Positions 18,769 to 27,177 of a stretch of DNA of 64,000 nt are shown one piece after another. Under the pieces are notes generated by a model. The model saw nothing but the letters and a program-made list of their open reading frames with translations, was not told the DNA's origin and made no database searches. The position numbers and the translations under genes were made by a program. Each line of letters begins with the position of its first letter. The stretch's first letter is position 1. This DNA is from Chloroflexota bacterium (GTDB lineage Bacteria; Chloroflexota; Dehalococcoidia; Lucifugimonadales; Lucifugimonadaceae), in assembly GCA_002730555.1 (NCBI GenBank), contig PCAM01000006.1, positions 1 to 64,000 of the forward strand. Direction: 5' to 3'.

Positions 18769-19512
18769 TTAAGCGGGTTTTCGGGGAGTTTTCGGTTGCC
18801 TGTTCCCGTCCAGTAGCCGTGGTTTCGGCGTCGAGATAGCGGGAGCGCGAGCGTACGTAATTTCGACATCGGACGGGTCCCGGGCTCCGCCGTCCGCAAG
18901 CTTTCGCAACGCCACCCGGACCAGTGCGTTTGCGCCGCGTGTGGGCGCTTCACCAGAAAGGATAAGCGCCTGATCGACGTGATCGGTGAACTTCCCGACC
19001 GATTCTCCGCAGAACGCCGTCCCCTCGGGGCAGGCTGCTACGCAATCGCCGGGTTTGTCGAGACCGATTCTGTCCAGGGCGAGGCCGTTCTGGCCGGGCA
19101 GGTAAAGGCCCCATGCGACGCCACTGGAACCGGCATCAACGACGGCGCAGGCCGGACCGTCCTGGTCGGCCCAGGGTTCGATTTCAACCTCAAAGGTAGG
19201 TATCGGCAGCAGTTGAATATCCCCCGCCAGCGCCATCCCCTGCCCCGTGGCGAGTCCGACGCGCAGCGCAGAGAAACTGCCGGGGCCGATGACAACGGCG
19301 ATCTCCGTCAAATCAGATATCGAACGGCCGGCGTTTTCCAGAGCTTCATGGATCTTCGGCAGCAGCTCGACCCCGTGGTTGTATTGCGAGAACCATGATC
19401 GACTGAAGACCTTCACATCCTGGTCGACCGTGCTCGAGGGAGCATTATCTGCCACAACTATCGCGACCGTGGCGTACCGGGTGGCTGTGTCTATCGCGAG
19501 CAGGCAGGTCAA
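18769..19512 (-). CDS. tsaB: tRNA threonylcarbamoyladenosine synthesis protein TsaB
   Basis: This 247-residue protein has the ASKHA-type fold of the TsaD partner in t6A37 synthesis. LLAIDTATRYATVAI opens the fold, and IAVVIGPGSFSALRVGLATG is the conserved glycine-rich segment. The start is the TTG at 19510-19512, which overlaps the tsaE stop as TTGA (4 bases), indicating translational coupling. The longer open frame upstream is only the shadow of tsaE. Confidence 0.92.
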   Translation of the reverse strand: MTCLLAIDTATRYATVAIVVADNAPSSTVDQDVKVFSRSWFSQYNHGVELLPKIHEALENAGRSISDLTEIAVVIGPGSFSALRVGLATGQGMALAGDIQLLPIPTFEVEIEPWADQDGPACAVVDAGSSGVAWGLYLPGQNGLALDRIGLDKPGDCVAACPEGTAFCGESVGKFTDHVDQALILSGEAPTRGANALVRVALRKLADGGARDPSDVEITYARAPAISTPKPRLLDGNRQPKTPRKPA

Positions 19513-20048
19513 CGGTCGCTCCCGGCGTATCGGCCCGTTTCGGCGGCGGCGCGCATCGCTGCCAGCAGGTGACAGGCAGCCTCCCCTGTAGCGGTCGCTT
19601 TGAGCAACCTGTCGTTCGGCGCTTCGCCGAATCCCATATCTATCTCGAGGGCCTGCTCCGGAAACTGATCGCGCGCCCGCTCCGGCCACTCAACCGCCAG
19701 CGCTGCGCCGCGATCCAGGTAGTCGTCCAGCCCCAACTCGCCGATCTCCTCCGGTCCGGAGAGCCGGTACAGGTCGCAGTGCGCGAGCATGAGGCGTCCG
19801 GCGTATTCGTTCACAAGCACAAAGGTAGGGCTGCGCGTCTCGGCGTCTGTCTCGATTCCACGGGTCATGCCCTCTACGAACCGTGTCTTCCCTGCGCCAA
19901 GCTCGCCCCGCAGCAGCACCACGTCTCCCGCCGCAAGTACCTCGCCGACGGCCTTACCGATGGCCATGGTTTCGGCCTCGGAGCGTGTTGTGATGGCCAA
20001 TACTTCGGGCCCAAATTCCGACTCGGCAGCACCCAGTGGATCAGGCAT
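19509..20048 (-). CDS. tsaE: tRNA threonylcarbamoyladenosine synthesis ATPase TsaE
   Basis: This 179-residue P-loop ATPase carries Walker A GELGAGKT at residues 48-55, the RSPTFVLVNEY switch and the HCDLYRL motif. It acts in the cytoplasm with TsaB and TsaD in t6A formation. Its ATG overlaps the thiL stop by 8 bases and its stop overlaps the tsaB start by 4 bases. A short C-terminal extension rich in Ala and Glu is present. Confidence 0.95.
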   Translation of the reverse strand: MPDPLGAAESEFGPEVLAITTRSEAETMAIGKAVGEVLAAGDVVLLRGELGAGKTRFVEGMTRGIETDAETRSPTFVLVNEYAGRLMLAHCDLYRLSGPEEIGELGLDDYLDRGAALAVEWPERARDQFPEQALEIDMGFGEAPNDRLLKATATGEAACHLLAAMRAAAETGRYAGSDR

Positions 20049-21192
20049 CCAGATGATCCCACCCGCCGCCGGTTATCTCGATCGGCCGGGCGCGTTCGTC
20101 AAGCACCGTCACTGTGCCGAGCTCGCCCTCGATCACCTCGCCGATTACGGATACCGGCACTCCCAGCGAGGGCACGATCGCCGCCATGACCGGCTCGGGC
20201 GCGGTAAACAGCAGTTCGTAATCCTCGCCGCCCGTCAGGGCGATATTTGTGTAGTCGTCCGGGAAGCAAGCTTTCAGATTGTCGCTGACCGGAACCGCCG
20301 ACATCCGTATCTGCGCGGCCACGCCTGATGCCCGACACATCTTTCCTATATCGTCGGCAATTCCGTCGCTGACATCCATCGCCGAGAGCACGCCGCCAGT
20401 GACAAGCCCGATCCCCGCCGCCATGCGCGGTATCGGCCTGAAATGGGCACGCTTCAGCGCATCTGACGCCTCACCGGACAGCCCTTCCGCCAGGGCGCGC
20501 ACGCCTCCGCCGGAATCGCCGATAGTCCCCGTAACGGCGATCAGATCGTTCACCGCAACGGCGTCCCGTCTGAGCAGCGCCGCGCCTCCGGGATCGGCCT
20601 TAGAGCCGGGATCAAACTTCAGTTGCGACGCGGCCGTCGGATAGCCGGCGCCCGCCGTAGTTCCCGTCATCGAGCCAGCCATCAGCCGCGCTCGGTTGAA
20701 CGCCGCTCCGCCGTTTGTCGCCACCGCCTCACCGGTCATCGCCACCGTGATGAACAGCACCGGGGAACTGACGATATCGCCGCCCGCCACGGCGCCTCCG
20801 AACTCACCCGTAATATCGGCAATTCCCCGGTAAAGCTCTTCGAGATCGGACACCGACTCGTCGCCGGTCAGACCCAGTGTCACCAGCGACATGACGGATC
20901 GAGCGCCCATGGAACCGACATCGCTAAGGTTGACGGCCATCGACTTCCAGCCGAGGTCGCGCCAGGGTATCTGCCCCGTGCGGAAATGAACGCCGTCCAC
21001 CATCGTGTCCGTGGTGTAAACGTCAGTTACGGTCCCACGCCGGACCCCGGCGCAGTCGTCGCCGATGTCCAGCACCAGCCCGGGAACGCCGTCGCCATTC
21101 TTCGCGGATTCCGTGAGGATGCCCACCAGGTGCTCGATAAGACCGAACTCGCCCAGAGACGAGGCCGGTGTTTCTTTGCCGTCAGAAGCCAT
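20041..21192 (-). CDS. thiL: Thiamine-monophosphate kinase
   Basis: This 383-residue enzyme phosphorylates thiamine phosphate to TPP. Metal and ATP motifs are VLDIGDDCAGV, TTDTMVDGVHF and VNLSDVGSMGARS near the start, with DVSDGIADD and LTGGEDYELLF later. It is about 55 residues longer than the common length. The extra part includes a stretch of about 45 residues after VATNGGAAFNRA and before the VTGTIGDSG segment, which looks like a family-specific insertion. It heads the thiL-tsaE-tsaB-ndk operon, in which genes overlap or nearly touch. Confidence 0.93.
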   Translation of the reverse strand: MASDGKETPASSLGEFGLIEHLVGILTESAKNGDGVPGLVLDIGDDCAGVRRGTVTDVYTTDTMVDGVHFRTGQIPWRDLGWKSMAVNLSDVGSMGARSVMSLVTLGLTGDESVSDLEELYRGIADITGEFGGAVAGGDIVSSPVLFITVAMTGEAVATNGGAAFNRARLMAGSMTGTTAGAGYPTAASQLKFDPGSKADPGGAALLRRDAVAVNDLIAVTGTIGDSGGGVRALAEGLSGEASDALKRAHFRPIPRMAAGIGLVTGGVLSAMDVSDGIADDIGKMCRASGVAAQIRMSAVPVSDNLKACFPDDYTNIALTGGEDYELLFTAPEPVMAAIVPSLGVPVSVIGEVIEGELGTVTVLDERARPIEITGGGWDHLDA

Positions 21193-21271
21193 ATCCCGAT
21201 TATAGTTTCACGGCCGTCGGCGTACCGCTCAATTACCATCTGGCTTCGGGGTTAACCACAAGATCCGCCCA

Positions 21272-21997
21272 ATGCGAACACTCCTACTCTCCGACATACA
21301 CTCAAATTTGCCCGCCCTTGAAGCCGTCCTGGCCGACGCCGAGGGCGAATTTGACGCCGCGTGGGTATTGGGTGACACCGTCGGCTACGGGGCCGACCCT
21401 TCGGCGTGCGTCGCCATCGTCCGCGACCTCGACGCCCTCGCCATCGCCGGCAACCACGAGATGGCGGCCATCGGGAACATGACGGCGGAGCATTTCAACC
21501 CTGTAGCGCGACGGGCCATCGAGTGGACGGCAAGTGTTCTGAGCGAGGACGAGCGGGAGTATCTTCTTGGCCTGCAGTTGGTCGAGACCGCTGGCCGCTT
21601 CACGCTTGTGCACGGCAGTCCGAGCGACCCGGTATGGGAGTACCTCACGACGCCGTATCAGCTCCTGGTAAACCTGGAGCACTTCGAGACCACGGCCTGC
21701 GCTGTGGGTCACTCGCACCAGCCGTTCAACATCGGCGTGAGCGACGGCAAGGCAGAGCAGGTCAAGCACACGCCGGGCGAGCGAGAGCGACTCATCGGCG
21801 ACCGGCTCTACGTGAACCCGGGCAGCGTTGGCCAGCCGCGTGACCGTGACAAGCGTGCCAGCTTCGCCCTCCTGGATCAGCAGGCGTGGGACATCGAGTT
21901 CCGCCGGGTCGAGTACGACACCCCCCGTGCACAGGCGCGCATCCGGGAGAAGAGGCTTCCTGATTTTTTTGCGGATCGCCTGGCGCTTGGGCAGTAG
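21272..21997 (+). CDS. Metallophosphoesterase (YfcE/DevT-like)
   Basis: This 241-residue protein has all five metal motifs of the calcineurin-like phosphoesterases: SDIHSN at residues 7-12, GDTVGYG near 32, GNHE near 58, a lone His in LVHGSP, and GHSHQP. The short form with GYGADP fits the group of small cytoplasmic phosphodiesterases. It is divergent from thiL and followed after 110 bases by the tautomerase gene on the same strand. The substrate is unknown. Confidence 0.9.
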   Translation: MRTLLLSDIHSNLPALEAVLADAEGEFDAAWVLGDTVGYGADPSACVAIVRDLDALAIAGNHEMAAIGNMTAEHFNPVARRAIEWTASVLSEDEREYLLGLQLVETAGRFTLVHGSPSDPVWEYLTTPYQLLVNLEHFETTACAVGHSHQPFNIGVSDGKAEQVKHTPGERERLIGDRLYVNPGSVGQPRDRDKRASFALLDQQAWDIEFRRVEYDTPRAQARIREKRLPDFFADRLALGQ

Positions 21998-22107
21998 ACT
22001 TTTGCCGCCGTGCGGCGTGCTTATAATCGGCCCCTGAAATCCAGAAATACCCGGCCACCACGATTCCGGTGTGAGCCCGGTCCGCACCTTGAGGAGCGTT
22101 ATCAGAT

Positions 22108-22293
22108 ATGCCCAGCATCCACGTCTACATGCACGAAGGCCGCACCGTTGACCAGAAGCGCGGCCTGGCACAAGACATCACGGCCGCGATCGTGAAGAAC
22201 ACCGGCGCTCCGGCAGAGGCCACAGAGGTTGTGATCCACGACGTGCCGAAGACCAACTGGGCGATCGCTGGCAAGCTCGCCTCGGACGCTTAA
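22108..22293 (+). CDS. 4-oxalocrotonate tautomerase family protein
   Basis: At 61 residues this has the exact size of the small tautomerases. Pro 2 becomes the N-terminal catalytic base after removal of Met. EGRTVDQKRGLAQDITAAI is the usual helix, and VVIHDVPKTNWAIAG is the C-terminal strand and turn. Such enzymes tautomerise 2-hydroxydienoates and related enols. It lies only one base from the YbaK-like gene, so the two are co-translated. Confidence 0.88.
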   Translation: MPSIHVYMHEGRTVDQKRGLAQDITAAIVKNTGAPAEATEVVIHDVPKTNWAIAGKLASDA

Positions 22294-22294
22294 G

Positions 22295-22774
22295 TTGCCC
22301 GACGAGAGCGATGTCGTACGCGTCCTAGACACCATCGGCGTGACGTACGAGATGGTGGAGTGCGACCCTGAGTTCGCCGATACGGCAGCGTTCTGCGAGA
22401 AGTACGGTTTCCCGCCAGAGCAGTCGGGCAACACCATTCTCATAGCGTCCAAGCGGGGCGAGAAAAAGTACTCGGCCTGCATCGCGCTGGCGCACACGCG
22501 CCTGGACGTTAACCACACCGTGCGCGACCTGATGGGCATACGCCGGCTGTCGTTTGCGTCGGCCGACGAGACGGCGGAGCTGACCGGCATGATGATCGGC
22601 GGGGTGACGCCCTTTTGCTTGCCGGACGACCTGCCTGTTTATGTGGACAGCCGGATCATGACGCTTGACTACGTGATCTTGGGCGGGGGTAGCCGGTCGG
22701 CCAAGGTCAAAATTGACCCGGAGATCTTCAATCAGATGCCATCCGTGACGGTGGTTGATGGATTGGCGAACTAG
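22295..22774 (+). CDS. YbaK/aminoacyl-tRNA deacylase family protein
   Basis: This 159-residue protein matches the YbaK/EbsC domain that hydrolyses mis-charged aminoacyl-tRNAs. NTILIASKRGEKKYSACI and the GGVTPFCLP segment (family form GGxxPxG) are visible. The start is TTG one base after the tautomerase stop. The exact tRNA target is not readable from the sequence. Confidence 0.88.
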   Translation: MPDESDVVRVLDTIGVTYEMVECDPEFADTAAFCEKYGFPPEQSGNTILIASKRGEKKYSACIALAHTRLDVNHTVRDLMGIRRLSFASADETAELTGMMIGGVTPFCLPDDLPVYVDSRIMTLDYVILGGGSRSAKVKIDPEIFNQMPSVTVVDGLAN

Positions 22775-22995
22775 AAACGGGAAGGATTGATGCTCTGGAT
22801 ACCGTAGGAGCGGATTGGCATCCGCCCGTACCCGTACTTCGAGAGCCTCAGCATGGGTGCGAGTCGCAGGTGCAACATCCACATCAACCCACGCTTAAGA
22901 AAAGAATCTTGCTTTGAGGTTCTCGAAGGGTCCATCCAGCAACGACGCGTCCCCCACTTCCGGCGGGAGAGGGTCCGGGTGAGGGAGAAGGGTTG
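22775..22995. repeat. Cluster of dispersed repeat blocks
   Basis: The stretch carries GGAGCGGATTGGCATCCGCCC at about 22806-22826, TTCGAGAGCCTCAG at 22838-22851, the inverse TGAGGTTCTCGAAGG at about 22915-22929, and GGCGGGAGAGGG with GGTGAGGGAG at about 22960-22985. The blocks belong to the composite repeat family, but here one block is inverted. No gene is visible between 22775 and the tRNA. Confidence 0.55.
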
Positions 22996-23145
22996 ATGCG
23001 CCCTTCAGCCATTTGGCCGTCACGTCCGAGCGCTGAATCTCACGAAGGGCGCCTCCCGCAAGAACAACCAACCCCAACATCTGTTGACACAATCCCACCC
23101 CCATGATCGAATTGAACGTCGGCCTTGGAAGCCGAGCCTGGGCAT

Positions 23146-23221
<76 letters not shown>

Positions 23222-23233
23222 AAGCTATTTCAT

Positions 23234-23260
23234 TCGTATGACGAGACCCTGGGTAGCCTG
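23234..23260 (+). terminator. Terminator after tRNA-Lys
   Basis: AGACCCTGGG and CCTGGGGTCT form a 10-base-pair stem with G-U pairs around a TAG loop, followed by TTTTC. The sequence resembles the terminator at 29004-29030, which also follows a tRNA-Lys-like 3' end. Confidence 0.75.
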
Positions 23261-23410
23261 GGGTCTTTTCGCGCCGCGGGTCATTCGCGTTTCGCCGTCG
23301 GCGTTTTGTAACAAAGTGGGCTGTATCCCCTCCCCCCACCAAGACAGCAGAGTTGTAATTACACCGATCAGAATCAGTGTTGTGGCCAACCTGGGTTGTG
23401 ATCGCGCCGA

Positions 23411-23487
23411 GTAGTCCGAATGGCCGACGGTAAAGGATCGGATTTTCAATCCTCAGGTCGCCGGTTCGAATCCGACAGGGCCCACCA
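23411..23487 (+). pseudogene. Decayed tRNA-Glu-like sequence
   Basis: The 77-base stretch has tRNA length and ends in CCCACCA. The T loop GGTTCGAATCC is intact, and the loop TTTTCAA (anticodon TTC, Glu) is closed by only three pairs. The first seven bases do not pair with the 3' acceptor strand, and two anticodon-stem pairs are lost. It therefore looks like a tRNA gene relic rather than a working gene. A lineage-specific tRNA with a processed 5' half cannot be fully excluded. Confidence 0.5.
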
Positions 23488-23663
23488 AACGCGCCTGCTC
23501 CTTCCCTGTATCATCCCGCTCATCATGACAAGTGTGCGGATGCAAATGTGAATAGACCGGCTCCTCAATCAACCCGAGGAAACAGCGGATCTGCGCGATT
23601 TGGCGTGGTTGCGGTAGTGAATATGAACGAAGACATCAACGACGACATCGCTGAATCGGCCGC

Positions 23664-24923
23664 TTGGTGAGTAGGCTCGGCGTCACTGCCTCGCTGGGAT
23701 GGGTGAGCGCCGACGCGCGCATCGTGATCCTTGCCCGCGCGCTGCGCACGTTCGCCATGGGCTTTCTGGCCGTGATCCTGGCGGTGTACCTGGCCAGAGC
23801 AGGCTTCAGCCTCACGCAGATCGGTGCCTTCTTCAGCGTCGGGGTCGCCGGTTCGGGTATTTTCGCATTCCTTGTCACCCTGGGCGCTGAACGAATCGGA
23901 CGCCGTCGCCTGCTCGTGGGGTTCTCTCTTCTGAGCGCTGCCGCGGGACTTGCATTGATGGTGACGGACCTCGCAGCCGTGCTCATGCTGTTCGCGTTCA
24001 TGGGCACGCTGAGTGGCGGGGGCGGGGGCGCTGCCGGACCTGCGCAGCCGCTCGAACAGGCGGCGCTCGCCGACGCGGTGACCCCCGACAGGCGGACCGA
24101 TCTGTTCGCGACCTACCGGATAGTCACGACCGCCGCGGGCGCGTTGGGAGCGCTCGCCGCCGGACTGCCCGCGGTGCTCGGCGGAAGGTTCGGACTCGAC
24201 GAGAACGGCGCCTACCAGGTAATGTTCGCCGTCTTCGCTACGAGCATGGTGCTTGTCGCTCTGCTGTACACCAGGCTGTCGTCCTCCGTGGAAGCCACTG
24301 GCGAGGAAGCCACCGCTGAGCGGCGGGCGTGGACAAACCCGTTGAGCCTGCCTTCCCGGCGCTCGATCTTCACGCTCACAGGGCTGTTCAGTGTTGACCA
24401 CTTCGCCGGCCAGCTCGTCATCCAGAGCTTGGTGGCCTACTGGTTCACCACCCGTTTCGACCTTGAGATCGGTTCGCTTGCCTTCGTGTTCTTCTTTTCG
24501 CAGTTACTCGCCGCCATCTCCCTGTGGCTGGCGGCGAAGATCGCCAACCGGATCGGGCTGATCAACACGATGGTGTTCACGCACATCCCGTCCAGCATCT
24601 TCCTGATCGCAGCGGCGTTCGCGCCGACAGCGTGGGCGGCCATCATGTTCTGGCAGCTAAGAGCTTTCCTGGGTCAGATGGATGTGCCCACGCGAGATTC
24701 GTACACGATGGCTATCGTCGGGCCACAGGAACGAGTAGCGATGGCCGGCATAAACATGACCGGACGAAGTCTGGCGGGCACCGCGGGCCCGTGGGTGGCC
24801 ACAACCCTGTGGACGACCATTTCGGCCGCAGCTCCGTTCGTTGCCGCCGGTGGGTTGAAGATCGTCTACGACGTGTCTCTCTACTTCATGTTCAGAAACG
24901 TGAAGCCGCCCGAGGAGCAGTAG
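23664..24923 (+). CDS. MFS transporter
   Basis: This 419-residue protein has about 12 hydrophobic helices and a helix 2-3 loop of the type ERIGRRRLLVG. It differs from the three OxlT-like carriers of the window and resembles the drug/sugar-efflux groups. A glycine-rich stretch (GTLSGGGGGAAG) sits near residue 118. The start is TTG or the following GTG; a TGA four codons upstream limits the choice, and no good ribosome site is visible. It is the first gene of the tRNA-bounded module. Confidence 0.82.
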   Translation: MVSRLGVTASLGWVSADARIVILARALRTFAMGFLAVILAVYLARAGFSLTQIGAFFSVGVAGSGIFAFLVTLGAERIGRRRLLVGFSLLSAAAGLALMVTDLAAVLMLFAFMGTLSGGGGGAAGPAQPLEQAALADAVTPDRRTDLFATYRIVTTAAGALGALAAGLPAVLGGRFGLDENGAYQVMFAVFATSMVLVALLYTRLSSSVEATGEEATAERRAWTNPLSLPSRRSIFTLTGLFSVDHFAGQLVIQSLVAYWFTTRFDLEIGSLAFVFFFSQLLAAISLWLAAKIANRIGLINTMVFTHIPSSIFLIAAAFAPTAWAAIMFWQLRAFLGQMDVPTRDSYTMAIVGPQERVAMAGINMTGRSLAGTAGPWVATTLWTTISAAAPFVAAGGLKIVYDVSLYFMFRNVKPPEEQ

Positions 24924-25196
24924 GCGGATGGCCTTTCACATATTCGCGCAGTGACAGGTCCGGAAAGGATGCGATCCGCCGAGGAATGTTGACCGCCGCC
25001 ACCGATTGGCAGGCAGCGGCGGAATCTGCGGGATTCGCGGCGGCGACCTGTGGATGCGTCGGCATTCGGTCCGTGTCTGCGATAGTGTCCACTCATGCGT
25101 TCGTCTTATTAGAACGGGATCCGGCGGAATTGTTCGGGCGACATCGTGGTAAATACCCCGGGTCCGGCCGATAGCCCATCATGGAGTCAGATCGAA

Positions 25197-25946
25197 ATGA
25201 GATTGGAAAACAAAGTCGCCATAGTCACCGGCGGCGCAAGCGGCCTGGGTGAGGCAACCGCAAAGCTGTTTGCGTCGGAAGGGGCCAAAGTGATCGTGGC
25301 AGACGTTTTAGAAGACGAAGGCCGCGCGATCGAGGCCGAGATCTCAGAAATGGGCGGCGAAGGGACGTTTATGCGGCTCGACGTTACCGCCGAAAGCCAG
25401 TGGGAGGACGTTGTGGCTACGGCTGTTTCACGGTTCGGGAAGCTCGATGTGCTCGTCAATAACGCCGGTATCAGCGGCTCTGATCCAGACATGACGAACA
25501 CCGGATTGTGGGACCGATTGATGGAGATCAACGCCAAAGGAGTGTTCCTGGGCGTCAAGCATGCAGTTCCAGAGATGAAGAGGGCGGGCAGCGGAGCGAT
25601 TGTGAACATTTCGTCCATATCAGGCATGGTCGGCCAGGGGTACGTTCACATGGGATACAGCGCCTCGAAAGGAGCAGTCCGGTTGCTGACCAAGTCCGCC
25701 GCCGTTCAACATGCCGGTGACGGCATACGCGTTAATTCGGTGCATCCCGGGGTGATGGATCCGATGCGGACGTCGAAAATCACCGCCACGTCTGAGGTGC
25801 GCGATCAGATGTTGGCGTCAGTGCCGTTGGGGCGGGAAGGCACACGCCTGGAGGTTGCCAACGCAGTTCTGTTCCTTGCGTCGGATGAGGCGTCGTATAT
25901 CACGGGAGCTGAATTGATGGTGGATGGAGGGTTCACCGCCAATTGA
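25197..25946 (+). CDS. Short-chain dehydrogenase/reductase (SDR)
   Basis: This 249-residue classical SDR binds NAD(P)(H) through TGGASGLGEA (residues 11-20). It also has the NNAG strand and the catalytic triad Ser in SSISG with Tyr and Lys in YSASK. It ends with the MVDGGFTAN motif common in cyclopentanol and similar alcohol dehydrogenases. Asp in VIVADV after the second strand suggests NAD rather than NADP. I use the ATG at 25197 where homology starts; the open frame reaches 25146. The aldo/keto reductase gene follows by 80 bases, suggesting a shared catabolic role. Confidence 0.9.
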   Translation: MRLENKVAIVTGGASGLGEATAKLFASEGAKVIVADVLEDEGRAIEAEISEMGGEGTFMRLDVTAESQWEDVVATAVSRFGKLDVLVNNAGISGSDPDMTNTGLWDRLMEINAKGVFLGVKHAVPEMKRAGSGAIVNISSISGMVGQGYVHMGYSASKGAVRLLTKSAAVQHAGDGIRVNSVHPGVMDPMRTSKITATSEVRDQMLASVPLGREGTRLEVANAVLFLASDEASYITGAELMVDGGFTAN

Positions 25947-26026
25947 GCGCCTGAATCAGGCGAGATTGGTATGTAGACGACAGGGTCCGTCGGACTGGCC
26001 TGCGGGCCCAAGTTGGAGAACTCAAA

Positions 26027-26971
26027 TTGCCAGATCTGGAAGTTCGGCGGCTTGGTCGCTCGGAGATGAAACCAATGGCGCTCGGGTTGGGCGGCGGGCA
26101 CCTAGCGGGTCCGGAGCAATCAGACGCAACTGCGATCGCCCTGGTTCGTGGCGCGATTGAACGTGGTGCCAATTTCGTGGATACGTCGCCGGACTACGGC
26201 CTCAGCGAGCGGCGAATTGGAATGGCACTTGCCGACGGCTGGCGAGACAAAACGTACCTGCAGACGAAAGTAGGTTCTCATCCGAAATACTTGCGCGACT
26301 GGTCGAAAAAGGCAACGAACTGGAGCCTGGAGAACAGCTTCAAAATGTTGCAGACCGAGTACGTCGATTCCGTGCTGATCCACGGCCCGCGTCACGACAT
26401 CGAAGGACCACTGGGCGAATGCCTGAAGGTGATGCTCGACTGGAAGGAGAAGGGGCGAGTAGGCGCCGTCGGCGTCGGAGTGCGACAGCCGGAGTTTCAC
26501 CGGCGTGCAATCGAAGCTGGAGTAGACATCGTGCTGTCGTTCCTAGATTACACCTTGCTTGATCAGAGCCTTGCCGATGAGACGATCCCCCTTGCGATCA
26601 AGCATGACGTCGGGATCATCGTCGGCAGCCCGCTCGGGAACTCGCTACTGGCCGGCCCTGAACCCCTACAGACGGAGGAGGGCATTTACGATGCGGACGG
26701 GAAGGTCATCCCGGCGGCCGTCGGCAGCTACCTGGATCCAGCCGCGTTCCCTCGGGCACACGCCATGTGGCAGTGGTGCCGGGCTCGCGACCTCAACATT
26801 CGTCACCTTGCCATGCAGTTCGCGATGAACGCACCGGTCAGCGGTAACGGCATCGTTCTAACCGGATCCGCCAACCTGACCGAATTTGAAGAAGCCTACG
26901 CGGACGCCACTACGCCGGTCCCGGAAGGAGTCTGGCAGGAGTTCGAAACCGAGTTCGGCGTACGGGTCTAA
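26027..26971 (+). CDS. Aldo/keto reductase
   Basis: This 314-residue TIM-barrel oxidoreductase shows FVDTSPDYGLSERRIG with the catalytic Asp and Tyr, the Lys in LQTKVG, and His in SVLIHGPRHD, the usual tetrad. The C-terminal part carries the NADP-binding segment around LTGSANLTEFEEA. The layout is close to L-fucose or galactose dehydrogenase-type enzymes. The TTG start has GGAG 8 bases upstream. It follows the SDR gene, and both may act on one sugar or hydroxy-acid route. Confidence 0.88.
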   Translation: MPDLEVRRLGRSEMKPMALGLGGGHLAGPEQSDATAIALVRGAIERGANFVDTSPDYGLSERRIGMALADGWRDKTYLQTKVGSHPKYLRDWSKKATNWSLENSFKMLQTEYVDSVLIHGPRHDIEGPLGECLKVMLDWKEKGRVGAVGVGVRQPEFHRRAIEAGVDIVLSFLDYTLLDQSLADETIPLAIKHDVGIIVGSPLGNSLLAGPEPLQTEEGIYDADGKVIPAAVGSYLDPAAFPRAHAMWQWCRARDLNIRHLAMQFAMNAPVSGNGIVLTGSANLTEFEEAYADATTPVPEGVWQEFETEFGVRV

Positions 26972-27031
26972 ACTTCGCGTACCGCGCAGATACCGGCATC
27001 TTCACGGCGGCTGCGGCTCAGCGGGGGGGGA

Positions 27032-27108
27032 TGGTGGGCCGGTCGGATTCGAACCGATGACGAGCGGATCAAAAGTAAGATGCTTTGACCTGCCTATTGA
27101 CCACCCAC
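27032..27108 (-). pseudogene. Decayed tRNA-like sequence
   Basis: On the minus strand the 77 bases end in GGCCCACCA. The T arm reads TCGG-TTCGAAT-CCGA, and the D region resembles a normal one (TCAATAGGCAGG). The anticodon loop reads CTTTTGA or TTTTGAT (Lys TTT or Gln TTG), but its stem is mostly unpaired, and the acceptor stem has at least two mismatches. It shares 15 identical bases (CGGTTCGAATCCGAC) with the relic at 23411-23487 but points the other way. Confidence 0.45.
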
Positions 27109-27177
27109 TTTCAGCGAACAGTGAGAGCGGTTTAGCGCTAGATAGATACACCAAAAGAAAAGGAAGCCACTGATCAG

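Noticed and set aside
23225-23449. 74-codon minus-strand reading frame behind tRNA-Lys.
   Set aside because: It covers a terminator and part of a tRNA relic, and has no ribosome site or recognisable domain.
23565-24401. 278-codon minus-strand frame opposite the MFS gene.
   Set aside because: Its product is rich in Arg, Glu, Gly and His as expected for antisense of a membrane protein gene, and the plus strand encodes a clear carrier.
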